NCBI GenBank assembly: GCA_947561585.1
Contig: CANNZV010001477.1
Span: 1 to 64,000, forward strand
Length of the DNA: 64,000 nucleotides
Direction of reading: 5' to 3'
Origin: Caprella mutica
Taxonomy: Eukaryota > Arthropoda > Malacostraca > Amphipoda > Caprellidae
A program made the translations under genes and the position numbers. Shown one piece after another: positions 60,001-64,000 of the stretch (the first letter of the stretch is position 1; each line of letters opens with the position of its first letter). Under the pieces are notes generated by a model. The model saw only the letters and a program-made list of their open reading frames with translations, did no database searches and was not told the origin of the DNA.

Positions 60001-61853
60001 TGCAATAGATGCATGCAAAACGTACCTCAAGCATGTAAATATTTTGATTTGAACCTAACATTTTGAAATCATAGCCTGCAAATATTATCATAAACAAGCA
60101 AGGGTAGACCCATCTTAATATTGTTTTGTTTAATTTCTATTTGTTCATTAGGAATAACTGTACCTCTCAACCTTTCAAAGAGGACAAATTGTTGGTGCTC
60201 GTATGACAGGCGATAGTGAAACAGAAACTGTCCGAATGTTTGACGTTACAAGAGGTACTGTCTCTAAAGTAATGACTACCTTTGAAAGAGAAGGAAAAAC
60301 GTCATCAGCAAAGAACAGGTCTGGCCGAAAGTCGAAGCTGTCTGAGAGGGACCGTCAGACCCTAAATCGAATTGTTGAGAAAATCGCAAGACTATGAATC
60401 CTAAAATCACTGCAGAACACAGTTGAACACCTACAGTACACAGTTGAACACCTACAGAACACAGTTGAACACCTACAGTACACAGTTGAACACCTACAGA
60501 ATACAGTTGAACACCTACAGAACACAGTTGAACACATACAGAACACAGTTGAACACCTATAGAACACAGTTGAACACCTATAGAACACAGTTGAACACCT
60601 ACAGAACACAGTTGAACACCTACAGAACACAGTTGAAAACCTACAGAACACAGTTGAACACCTACAGTACACAGTTGAACACCTATAGAACACAGTTGAA
60701 CACCTACAGAATACAGTTGAACACCTACAGAACACAGTTGAACACCTACAGAACACAGTTGAACACCTACAGAACACAGTTGAACACCTACAGAACACAG
60801 TTGAACACCTACAGAACACAGTTGAACACCTACAGAACACAGTTGAACACCTACAGAACACAGTTGAACACCTTCAGAACACAGTTGAACACCTACAGAA
60901 CTCAGTTCAACACCTACAGAACACAGTTAAACACCTTCAGAACACAGTTGAACACATACAGAACACAGTTGAACATCTACAGAACACAGTTGAACACCAA
61001 CAGAACACAGTTGAACACCTTCAGAACACAGTTGAACACATACAGAACACAGTTGAACATCTACAGAACACAGTTGAACATCTACAGAACACAGTTGAAC
61101 ACCTACAGAACACAGTTGAACACATACAGGACACAGTTGAACACCTTCAGAACACAGTTGAACACATACAGAACACAGTTGAACACCTACAGAACACAGT
61201 TGAACATCTACAGAATACAGTTGAACACATACAGGACACAGTTGAACACATACAGAACACAGTTGAACATCTACAGAACACAGTTGAACACCTACAGAAC
61301 ACAGTTGAACACCTACAGAACACAGTTGAACACATACAGGACACAGTTGAACACCTACAGAACACAGTTGAACACATACAGGACACAGTTGAACACATAC
61401 AGAAGCCAATTTCTACAAAATTGTTCATCAGGAGCTGCACGTACAAAAGTGAATTACAAGCAAGAGCTTTTTTGTATAATGTATATGCTGAAAAATTTCA
61501 CTGCAGATTGACCTTTGTGTATTTAATCGTTTAATCTTAACGCTGTTCTGGAGAAAAATATTGATAAGAAATTTGTTTGCTGGTTGGTCTGTTTAAATAA
61601 ATAAAAGATACTTACCAGATGAACAAATGAAAACCTCATTGATCCTCATTTTCCTCAACAGTTCTCTCAGCAATTCTGCCACAACGGTCCACTCCTTCAA
61701 AGTCAGTTGCGCAAAGTCATCTTCCGAGGAGGAGGAGCAGTTGAATTGGTCTGGAACTTCATATTCTCTAACAGGTATGTCAGACTTCAAGGCAGAGGAA
61801 GACGCAGTGTAAGCCACTATCAAAACTATTACTAACACCTCTATGATTTTCAT
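44827..61853 (-). CDS. Ionotropic receptor (IR), 15 exons, 745 aa
   Basis: Predicted ligand-gated cation channel of the insect chemosensory IR family. Exons: 61853-61616, 55850-55703, 54054-53859, 53473-53291, 52466-52340, 52062-51930, 50245-50146, 48787-48712, 48419-48189, 47662-47535, 47211-47122, 46734-46561, 46084-46005, 45700-45587 and 45046-44827. The coding sum is 2238 bases and every junction phase agrees. Signal peptide about 1-21; N-terminal region to about 255; ligand lobe S1 from PPYV (265) through TMTRGRLRVMDFS (385-397); M1 432-450; pore near 464-480; second membrane helix 488-506 with FYTARLTSYLT; lobe S2 from 521; last membrane helix about 674-702. R390, T545/546 and E592 align by eye with the glutamate-binding Arg, Thr and Glu of iGluRs. 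The subtype is not assigned. Introns are packed with MITEs. The final 15 or so residues come from a hAT-like end. Confidence 0.88.
45210..45384. mobile_element. MITE family B copy 1, TA target site
   Basis: The ends are GGTTTGTGACAATATGCG and GGGTTGTGACAATATGCG, inverted, with TTTAAAATCATAGAT extending both. TA flanks both sides. 175 bases, in intron 14 of the receptor gene. Confidence 0.85.
45431..45445 (+). repeat. Poly-G run
   Basis: About fourteen G in a row follow CTAGTTT in intron 14. The exact length is uncertain. Confidence 0.8.
45587..45700 (-). CDS. IR exon 14 (end of S2)
   Basis: It encodes IFKLLMGGVLQRIHQKWWG and FTELDF. The pattern I..L...GxLxxxxxKW then C then FxELxF is diagnostic of IRs just before the last membrane helix. 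The acceptor is CAATTTTTTAG and the donor TTCAG|GTTAGT. Confidence 0.9.
46005..46084 (-). CDS. IR exon 13 (S2)
   Basis: The acceptor is AAAATTACAG and the donor GAAGA|GTGAGT. It encodes VPGDYFPAFLHLGYIKHLPF and AKVIDE, the region before the last S2 helix. Confidence 0.8.
46436..46500 (-). repeat. Family R terminal fragment
   Basis: It carries GTGTGCAGTATAACAAACTA and AGCGGATTCAACAAACTACA, one end of the inverted-repeat family at 52555-53050. It lies directly downstream of exon 12, in intron 12. Confidence 0.75.
46561..46734 (-). CDS. IR exon 12 (S2, binding Glu)
   Basis: It encodes EQYAFFCENPSVLYLLKGNC, matching the iGluR YAYLLEST block with the acidic ligand contact kept (E592). I end the exon at ACGGAG|GTGAGG because the next exon continues the family pattern in phase. 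Read-through would instead add about nine residues and stop at 46516. Confidence 0.85.
46763..46931. mobile_element. MITE family B copy 2, TA target site
   Basis: The ends are AGTTTGTTACAATATGC and GGTTTGTGACAAT, inverted, with TA on both sides. 169 bases. It ends 28 bases upstream of the exon 12 acceptor. Confidence 0.8.
47122..47211 (-). CDS. IR exon 11 (start of S2)
   Basis: Thirty codons, phase 0 both ends: LPFDSLASAVMDDEWKVGMA then VGTSTTKMLK. The T-T-K aligns with the S-T-K of GluA2-type receptors, where the Thr contacts glutamate. The donor is AAG|GTAAAG. Confidence 0.88.
47266..47492. mobile_element. MITE family C copy 1
   Basis: Inverted arms share CCACCAGACTTTTTGCTAAG and the outer CGTGTGTACGGCCCTTTT. 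The left end has lost the GTACACACG part. It lies in intron 10. Confidence 0.75.
47535..47662 (-). CDS. IR exon 10 (pore-lining helix)
   Basis: It encodes SGRLPLTSRVQAIFMIFWIS and then YAFYTARLTSYLT, the IR version of the iGluR SYTANLAAF gate. The acceptor is TTTTCTACAG and the donor CAATCG|GTATGA. Confidence 0.9.
47985..48060. mobile_element. pogo-like MITE fragment
   Basis: It carries TTGTTCACTATAGAGAATAG and ATTCACTATAGAGGAAG, pieces of the family seen whole at 53520 and 55937. Confidence 0.65.
48189..48419 (-). CDS. IR exon 9 (M1 and pore)
   Basis: The acceptor is TTTGTTCTAG. WVAIVLSLVLSSSVLLLMV is the first membrane helix and NVVFMLYGCLVQQG the pore loop. The donor is read as CAACAGG|GTATGA, which keeps phase 1 with the next exon. 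Confidence 0.9.
48600..48690. mobile_element. pogo-like MITE fragment
   Basis: It carries TTATTCACTAAACGGAGTAG, ATTCACTATAGAGGAG and a terminal TTCTACTGT. It ends about 20 bases before exon 8 on the downstream side. Confidence 0.65.
48712..48787 (-). CDS. IR exon 8 (S1, binding Arg)
   Basis: It encodes EAEVAIASFTMTRGRLRVMD. It aligns without gaps to the iGluR block LTITLVREEVIDFS, so the ligand-binding Arg is kept (R390), as is the first Thr. The acceptor ATATCACCAG has a weak pyrimidine tract and the foldback element at 48803 begins only about 15 bases upstream. Confidence 0.9.
48803..49887. mobile_element. 1.08 kb long-inverted-repeat element in intron 7
   Basis: The arms, 48803-49233 and 49464-49887, are reverse complements. 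The outer ends run AATAGAC then GTGAAGTGATTTGGGTTCC; the inner ends share TATCTTAGGATAGGATTC. The centre of 230 bases is AT-rich without a frame. A motif from its inner end also occurs near 4100, so the family is dispersed. Confidence 0.85.
50146..50245 (-). CDS. IR exon 7 (S1)
   Basis: The acceptor is TTTTCTCGCAG and the donor AAGAAG|GTAAGG. It encodes FVLVSPPAYD and then NGSFNGLVGALQKK, the conserved NGSxxGLVGAL signature of iGluR/IR ligand domains. Confidence 0.9.
50404..50500 (-). repeat. Family R fragment
   Basis: It carries GGGGGGCGTGCCGCCCCTGC, then GTGTGCAGTACAACAAACTA. This is half of the palindrome seen at 52555-53050. It lies in intron 6, upstream of exon 7. Confidence 0.75.
50501..51929. 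other. Intron 6, no further feature
   Basis: This AT-rich intron sequence between exon 7 and exon 6 has no element or exon that I could identify beyond the family R fragment. Old decayed repeats cannot be excluded. Confidence 0.45.
51930..52062 (-). CDS. IR exon 6 (S1)
   Basis: It encodes IYGGYLMDIFLTVAEKLNFR, matching the GxxxDLLxxLAxxLNF motif of S1. The donor is TTCAG|GTACGTG. The acceptor ATAG at 52063-52066 fits phase 1. Confidence 0.85.
52340..52466 (-). CDS. IR exon 5 (start of S1)
   Basis: The acceptor CTTTCTTTTTGAAG precedes INLFPPKGPPYVIAFPEE, the usual opening of the IR ligand-binding domain. The donor is CACCACA|GTGAGC. 127 bases, phase 0 in, phase 1 out. Confidence 0.8.
52555..53050. 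mobile_element. Family R palindromic element, full copy
   Basis: Outer arms near 52555-52640 and 52975-53050 share ACTTTAAACC and AAAACACGAGTTTTTTCAA. Inner arms at 52676-52745 and 52870-52933 share TAGTTTGTTGTATCCGCTAG and TGCACTGCACACTT. The centre is a G/C-run hairpin (GGGGGGCGGCACGCCCCCC). It lies in intron 4. Confidence 0.75.
53291..53473 (-). CDS. IR exon 4
   Basis: The acceptor is TTTAATTTACAATCAG and the donor CTC|GTGAGT. It encodes 61 codons, including VEEIYTF and NLYPLPKNGPMDFRNN, the linker just before the ligand-binding domain. Confidence 0.8.
53520..53747. mobile_element. pogo-like MITE, TA target site
   Basis: Termini CAGTAGAGCTCGTCTATAGT and CAGTAGAACTCCTCTGTAGT, inverted, are flanked by TA. 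CAGTAGAAC ends with a TA duplication are usual for pogo/Tigger-type MITEs. 228 bases, intron 3. Confidence 0.75.
53859..54054 (-). CDS. IR exon 3
   Basis: The acceptor is TTTCTTTGCAG and the donor TTCAAA|GTGCGT. It encodes 65 codons including MGIIYLLLPGEENAMMGKLI and NFTVTTSWLQATYFK. Phase 2 in, phase 0 out. Confidence 0.8.
54706..54796 (-). repeat. 32-bp donor repeat, detached copies
   Basis: About three units (TTTAGTAGACTTAATCTATC, one with ACCTGGG and one with CTCTGGG) are separated from the main array by the family A insertion at 54926-55260. Confidence 0.8.
54926..55260 (+). repeat. Interspersed repeat family A, copy without MITE
   Basis: It begins TAACGCTACTTGCAGTTTTA and ends GCAGACGTTAAACCCCTACT. 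It interrupts the 32-bp array in intron 2. It carries the empty site of the MITE found in the 40911 copy. Confidence 0.85.
55262..55712 (-). repeat. 32-bp tandem repeat containing the exon 2 splice donor
   Basis: Fourteen units, each on the minus strand carrying ACCCAG|GTAAAG (or GTAAAT) then ATAGATTAAGTCTACTGA. The unit nearest exon 2 is the real donor (55701-55702). Twelve units keep ACCCAGGT; two, including the first one downstream of the real donor, read ACCAATGT instead. Confidence 0.9.
55703..55850 (-). CDS. IR exon 2
   Basis: The acceptor TTTTCTTTTGGCAG and donor ATACCCAG|GTAAAG bound 148 bases that enter in phase 1 and leave in phase 2. It encodes HPAIMALRQGLIRGFIFAG, part of the N-terminal domain. 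Its donor is copied many times in the tandem repeat that follows. Confidence 0.75.
55937..56165. mobile_element. pogo-like MITE, TA target site
   Basis: The ends TAGTAGAACTCTTCTATATA and CAGTATATTACAGTAAAACT, the second inverted, are flanked by TA. The internal TTGTTCACTATACGGGGTAG matches other copies. 229 bases; it ends 87 bases upstream of exon 2. Confidence 0.7.
56550..56798. mobile_element. MITE family C copy 2
   Basis: Inverted ends GGGCCGTACACACGCAGGG and its complement, then TTTTTAGGTCTTTCCACC. This is the fuller copy of the family seen at 47266. The centre has its own small hairpin (GGTATCCATGATAC). It lies in intron 1. Confidence 0.85.
57614..57925 (-). mobile_element. MITE derived from the mariner-like element
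   Basis: The ends are GTAAATAAATAGAGAAGTA, inverted. Bases 57614-57712 match the right end of the 38053-39283 element (GACGGTGAACTTGATCC) and 57720-57925 match its left end, with the transposase region missing. Orientation is opposite to that copy. Confidence 0.8.
57926..59039. other. Intron 1, low-complexity and direct repeats
   Basis: It holds a four-copy 25-base tandem repeat at 58258-58350 (GGACCTTTATATTTCTAATG core). It also holds a direct repeat, TCTTCTGTGGCCCCACCATAAC-like, at about 58559 and 58886. No exon was recognised. Confidence 0.5.
59040..59520. mobile_element. Family R palindromic element, second full copy
   Basis: It carries the same order of blocks as 52555-53050: TTATTATACTGCACACTTCA, a G-rich centre, then GTGTGCAGTACAACAAACTA and ACTTTAAACCCTCATA. 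It is more diverged. It lies in intron 1. Confidence 0.7.
59839..60027. mobile_element. Small hairpin MITE
   Basis: The inverted ends are GGTACATTTGCATACAGCGA and GGTACGTTTTGCATGCATC. Inside, GATCGCT/AGCGATC-type motifs pair again. 189 bases, intron 1. Confidence 0.6.
60153..61480 (+). pseudogene. Tc1-like transposase pseudogene split by a minisatellite
   Basis: The plus strand reads LSTFQRGQIVGARMTGDSET, then VTRGTVSKVMTTFEREGKTS and GRKSKLSERDRQTLNRIV. This is the paired-type helix-turn-helix DNA-binding part of a Tc1 transposase. After a frameshift it continues MNPKITAE, then the 21-bp minisatellite, then IQKPISTK and, with another shift, VHQELHVQK. In intact Tc1 proteins ITAEL and VSTKTVRRELH are only about a dozen residues apart. 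The catalytic DDE part is missing. It lies in intron 1 of the receptor gene on the opposite strand. Confidence 0.8.
60415..61403 (+). repeat. 21-bp minisatellite grown from transposase codons
   Basis: About 47 copies of GAACACCTACAGAACACAGTT-type units (variants CATACAG, CATCTACAG, CTTCAG). Because 21 is a multiple of three, frames stay open on both strands: EHLQNTV in the transposase frame, LNTYRTQ in another, and Cys-rich STVFCRC or QLCSVGV on the minus strand. None is likely to be a gene. Confidence 0.95.
61616..61853 (-). CDS. IR exon 1 (start, signal peptide)
   Basis: ATG at 61853-61851 opens MKIIEVLVIVLIVAYTASSS, a clear signal peptide. The exon encodes 79 residues plus one base and ends TCATCTG|GTAAGT. 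The mature N-terminus is Ser- and acid-rich (CSSSSEDD), followed by an LLRELLRKMR helix. Confidence 0.85.
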
Positions 61854-62144
61854 GACTGTACAGCTATGGATGTTCTTCAGCTCTATGCATGCTTCTTTTG
61901 AATGAAATGTCGCATTTGTTTAGGAAATAGAGTATTCTAGCTAGAAAAGTTAAAATATAGGCTATGTACTTAAAAAAAGGAGCACCTATATAACAAACAC
62001 AATTATCTGAAAACTGTTTTATTTCCCCAGACACATATTTTGAATGTGAATTTAAATGAATTCAAAATTTTCACCAGATCATAGTTCTTGCATCACAAAT
62101 TAAATACAGTTATTTTCCATAGAAAAAACTTTTACTATATACCT
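61854..62144 (-). promoter_or_regulatory. Presumed 5' flank of the receptor gene
   Basis: Non-repetitive AT-rich sequence lies between the receptor start codon and the duplicated block at 62165. The promoter should be here or in the palindrome upstream, but no clear TATA box plus initiator could be chosen. Confidence 0.3.
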
Positions 62145-62164
62145 ATAACGATATGTTCAATGGG

Positions 62165-62235
62165 ATGATTTGACTGAATTAAATGAAATAGCTACCAATG
62201 CTGTTTATTGCATCAAATATGATAATCAATCTTTA
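62165..62235 (+). repeat. Direct repeat flanking the phosphatase palindrome, left
   Basis: ATGATTTGACTGAATTAAA then AATAGCTACCAATG and TTTATTGCATCA. The same block recurs in the same orientation at 63685-63760. Confidence 0.8.
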
Positions 62236-62312
62236 GGAAACTATTAATATTTATATCTGTTAAATCAAATTATTATTTATAATCACTATTTTTTTGAAAA
62301 ACAATGTAAATA

Positions 62313-62762
62313 CAGTGTGTTTTTTTCTTTTTGAAAGACTTTGACCCCCCACTAGGAATATTTTGAATAAGAATTTAGAAGAAACAAATATATTTTCTTG
62401 AAGATAAGGCTTGGTACTTACATTTCATGAAATACAAACTTATTTGAAACTCATTGAAAACACTTCTAAAGGCTATATATAAAATGTGTTGAAAATGGTG
62501 GCCAGAAACAGTTGAGAAGGTGACGAAGACTCGAAGAGCGTCTTGGCGCGCAAGACTGACTGCAGGATTCCGGCAGCCATTACCAACACCTTCTGTAGAT
62601 AGCCTTTAGAAGTATTTTGAATGAGTTTCAAATAAGTCTGTATTACATGAAATGTAAGTACCAAGCCTTATCTTCAAGAAAATATATTTGTTTCTTCTAA
62701 ATTCTTATTCAAAATATTCCTAGTGGGGGGACAAAGTCTTGCAAAAAGAAAAGAACACACTG
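62313..62762. mobile_element. 450-bp palindromic MITE with TA target site and empty site
   Basis: The ends CAGTGTGTTTTTTTCTTTTT and CAGTGTGTTCTTTTCTTTTT, inverted, are flanked by TA. Arms of about 150 bases continue (TTCTTGAAGATAAGGCTTGG). The opposite arm of the large palindrome shows the uninterrupted site (AAATATTACGTAAACATG), so the MITE inserted after the inverted duplication. Confidence 0.88.
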
Positions 62763-62873
62763 TATTACGTGAACATGCTACGAGATTGTAGGATAAAATT
62801 CATTGGATTATTGTTAAATTCTAAATACATTCTTCTGGAATCTTCACATCGTTTCAATTCTTGTAAGAGCAAC

Positions 62874-63100
62874 TTACAACTGGTGACCCCGAAGTGACAA
62901 AACAAAAGTATATTCTTGTTCAGAATTGATGGTCATTGTCGCAGCCATGTTCCCTTCTCCTTTATAATCTGGTGCAGAGAAAACAGTGTACCCCAATCCC
63001 TGTGAGAGCTTTGCGAACCCCTCTCTGTGATTCTCATGTTCCCGGACCAACATTTTCAGATTATTGGACCTCAGAAATTCTAAAAGTGCATCCTTAGACC
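62874..63100 (-). pseudogene. PPP-family phosphatase C-terminal fragment, minus copy
   Basis: The minus strand reads FLRSNNLKMLVREHENHREG, then YTVFSAPDYKGEGNMAATM and ends SLRGHQL at a stop. The FLxxNxLxxxxRxHE...TVFSAPxY pattern is the C-terminal catalytic signature of PPP-family Ser/Thr phosphatases. TGCACTTTTAG before FL could be an intron acceptor. The RGHE motif of the plus copy is REHE here. No upstream catalytic exons adjoin it, so it is a gene end captured by the duplication. Confidence 0.7.
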
Positions 63101-63109
63101 ATGAGGCCC

Positions 63110-63236
63110 GCTTCACACTTGCGTTGCAGCAATTTTTTCTAACGCAAGTGTGAAGAGCTCCGTTAGAATTAATTGCAGCTAAACTTTTTGCCATGAGCAG
63201 TATTTCTAACGCTACGTTGAGAAATGCAAGTGTGAA
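63110..63236. mobile_element. MITE-like hairpin at the palindrome centre
   Basis: CGCTTCACACTTGCGTT at the left and AATGCAAGTGTGAAAGG at the right are inverted partners, with a further inner hairpin (AACGCAAGTGTGAAG). Such TTCACACTTGC ends are like those near 31702 and 31830. It forms the spacer between the two phosphatase arms. Confidence 0.6.
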
Positions 63237-63239
63237 AGG

Positions 63240-63464
63240 TCAAAGGATGCACTTTTAGAATTTCTGAGGTTCAATAACCTGAAAATGTTGGTCCGGGGAC
63301 ATGAGAATCACAGAGAGGGGTTCGCAAAGCTCTCACAGAGATTATGGTACACTGTTTTCTCTGCACCAGATTATAAAGGAAAAGGGAACATGGCTGCGAT
63401 AATGATCATCAATTCTGAACAAGAATATACTTTTGTTTTGTCACTCCGGGGTCACCAGTTGTAA
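63240..63464 (+). pseudogene. PPP-family phosphatase C-terminal fragment, plus copy
   Basis: The plus strand reads FLRFNNLKMLVRGHENHREG, then YTVFSAPDYKGKGNMAAIM and ends SLRGHQL at TAA 63462-63464. It keeps the RGHE metal-site motif and VFSAPDY. It is the mirror copy of 62874-63100, differing at several residues. Upstream catalytic motifs (GDxHG, GDxVDRG, GNHE) are not in the window. Confidence 0.7.
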
Positions 63465-63684
63465 GTTGCTCTTACAAGAACTAAAACGATGTGAAGATTC
63501 CAGAAGAATGTATTTGGAACTGAACAATAATCCAATGAATTTTATCCTATAATCTGGTATCATGTTTACGTAATATTTCCATTGTTTTTCAACAAAAATA
63601 ACGATTAAAATTGATAATTTGACTTAACAGATAAAAATATTAATAATTTCCTAAAGATTGATAATGTTGCTATATGTGCAATAA

Positions 63685-63760
63685 GATGATTTGACTGAAT
63701 TAAACAAAATAGCTACCAATGATGTTTATTGCATCAGGTATGATTAATCAATTGTCAATT
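63685..63760 (+). repeat. Direct repeat flanking the phosphatase palindrome, right
   Basis: This is the same block as 62165-62235 in the same orientation, with a few substitutions (TTAAACAAAATAGCTACCAA). It bounds the inverted duplication. Confidence 0.8.
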
Positions 63761-64000
63761 AACTTATTATCAGATAACGAAATCTTATTTTTCTTAATTT
63801 TTAACGTATTCGATATTTAAATGGGCCATGCATGAGAAAAAAATATCTAATGATTTATCTCATAGGACGAAAAAGAGGAACCCTTCGAACTCAACCTACT
63901 GATTCATCTACATTCTTTACTTTCAGCAAAATTCTTCCTCACGTCCTAGTTTTAGAAATATTCTTTGAAGATGTGAAGGTATATAATTAGTTTAAAATTT
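63761..64000. other. Window edge, nothing firm
   Basis: Plus-strand CTTTACTTTCAG near 63929 followed by about 17 open codons and GTGAAG|GTATAT could be a small exon, but there is no family resemblance to support it. Confidence 0.25.

Larger units (their letters stand above)
62215..63668. repeat. Inverted duplication containing phosphatase gene ends
   Basis: The left arm (62215-62312 plus 62763-63107) is the reverse complement of the right arm (63238-63668), interrupted on the left by the MITE at 62313-62762. Arms share, for example, AACTGGTGACCCCGAAGTG / CACTCCGGGGTCACCAGTT and AATCTTTAGGAAA / TTTCCTAAAGATT. Each arm holds the last coding part and 3' UTR of a PPP-type phosphatase. The centre is a small MITE-like hairpin. 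Each arm is about 440 bases. If transcribed through, it would fold into a long hairpin. Confidence 0.85.

Noticed and set aside
60423..61511. A 362-residue open frame of NTYRTQL repeats, and Cys-rich frames on the other strand
   Set aside because: A 21-bp repeat without stops keeps several frames open at once. The flanks are a broken Tc1 transposase in a different frame.
62874..62900. TGGTGACCCCGAAGTGAC looked like a retroviral-type primer-binding site next to an LTR end
   Set aside because: The same bases read as the in-frame C-terminus (SLRGHQL, stop) of the phosphatase fragment on the opposite strand, and no LTR pair is present.
63850..63970. Possible small exon on the plus strand near the window edge
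   Set aside because: Weak splice signals, several frames with stops and no family resemblance; cannot be supported without sequence beyond the window.

Overview
The window is AT-rich eukaryotic DNA, almost certainly from an insect. The evidence is a spliced gene for a protostome-type ionotropic (chemosensory) receptor, a C2H2 zinc-finger gene, many Tc1/mariner, pogo-like and hAT-like miniature elements, and LINE debris. A hemipteran is my guess for the order, with low confidence. No bacterial features, CRISPR arrays, tRNA or rRNA genes were recognised.

Layout. 1-6900: mostly non-coding, with old repeats, the last two exons of an unidentified minus-strand gene with a lysine-rich tail (3604-3890), and a 1.8 kb inverted-repeat element (4396-6193). 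6907-30275: an uninterrupted minisatellite of about 23.4 kb and about 935 copies of a 25-bp purine-rich unit, with nested higher-order repeats of 1.9, 2.4, 5.1 and 6.8 kb. 30276-36700: LINE remnants, a foldback-like element whose two arms are inverted tandem arrays (32052-33518), and a palindromic AT array. 36709-38046: an intact C2H2 zinc-finger coding exon, with a decayed mariner-like element inserted six bases after its stop. 39591-44600: a 17/34-bp minisatellite and several nested MITEs. 44827-61853: a minus-strand ionotropic receptor gene that I reconstructed by hand as 15 exons (2238 coding bases, 745 aa) with consistent phases and GT-AG introns. 62150-63760: an inverted duplication of the last part of a PPP-family serine/threonine phosphatase gene, just upstream of the receptor gene.

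Biology. The receptor would sit in the dendritic membrane of sensory neurons. It keeps the Arg, Thr and Glu residues that bind glutamate in iGluRs, which most insect IRs lose in part. Its introns are crowded with MITEs, and two hold minisatellites grown from functional sequence: a 32-bp repeat that copies the exon 2 splice donor, and a 21-bp repeat that grew inside a Tc1 transposase reading frame. The phosphatase palindrome could be transcribed into a long hairpin RNA, which is the most testable candidate here for an undescribed regulatory locus.

Limits. All exon boundaries are read by eye from splice signals, reading frame and family resemblance. Nothing was aligned to a database, and repeat copy numbers are computed from coordinates.
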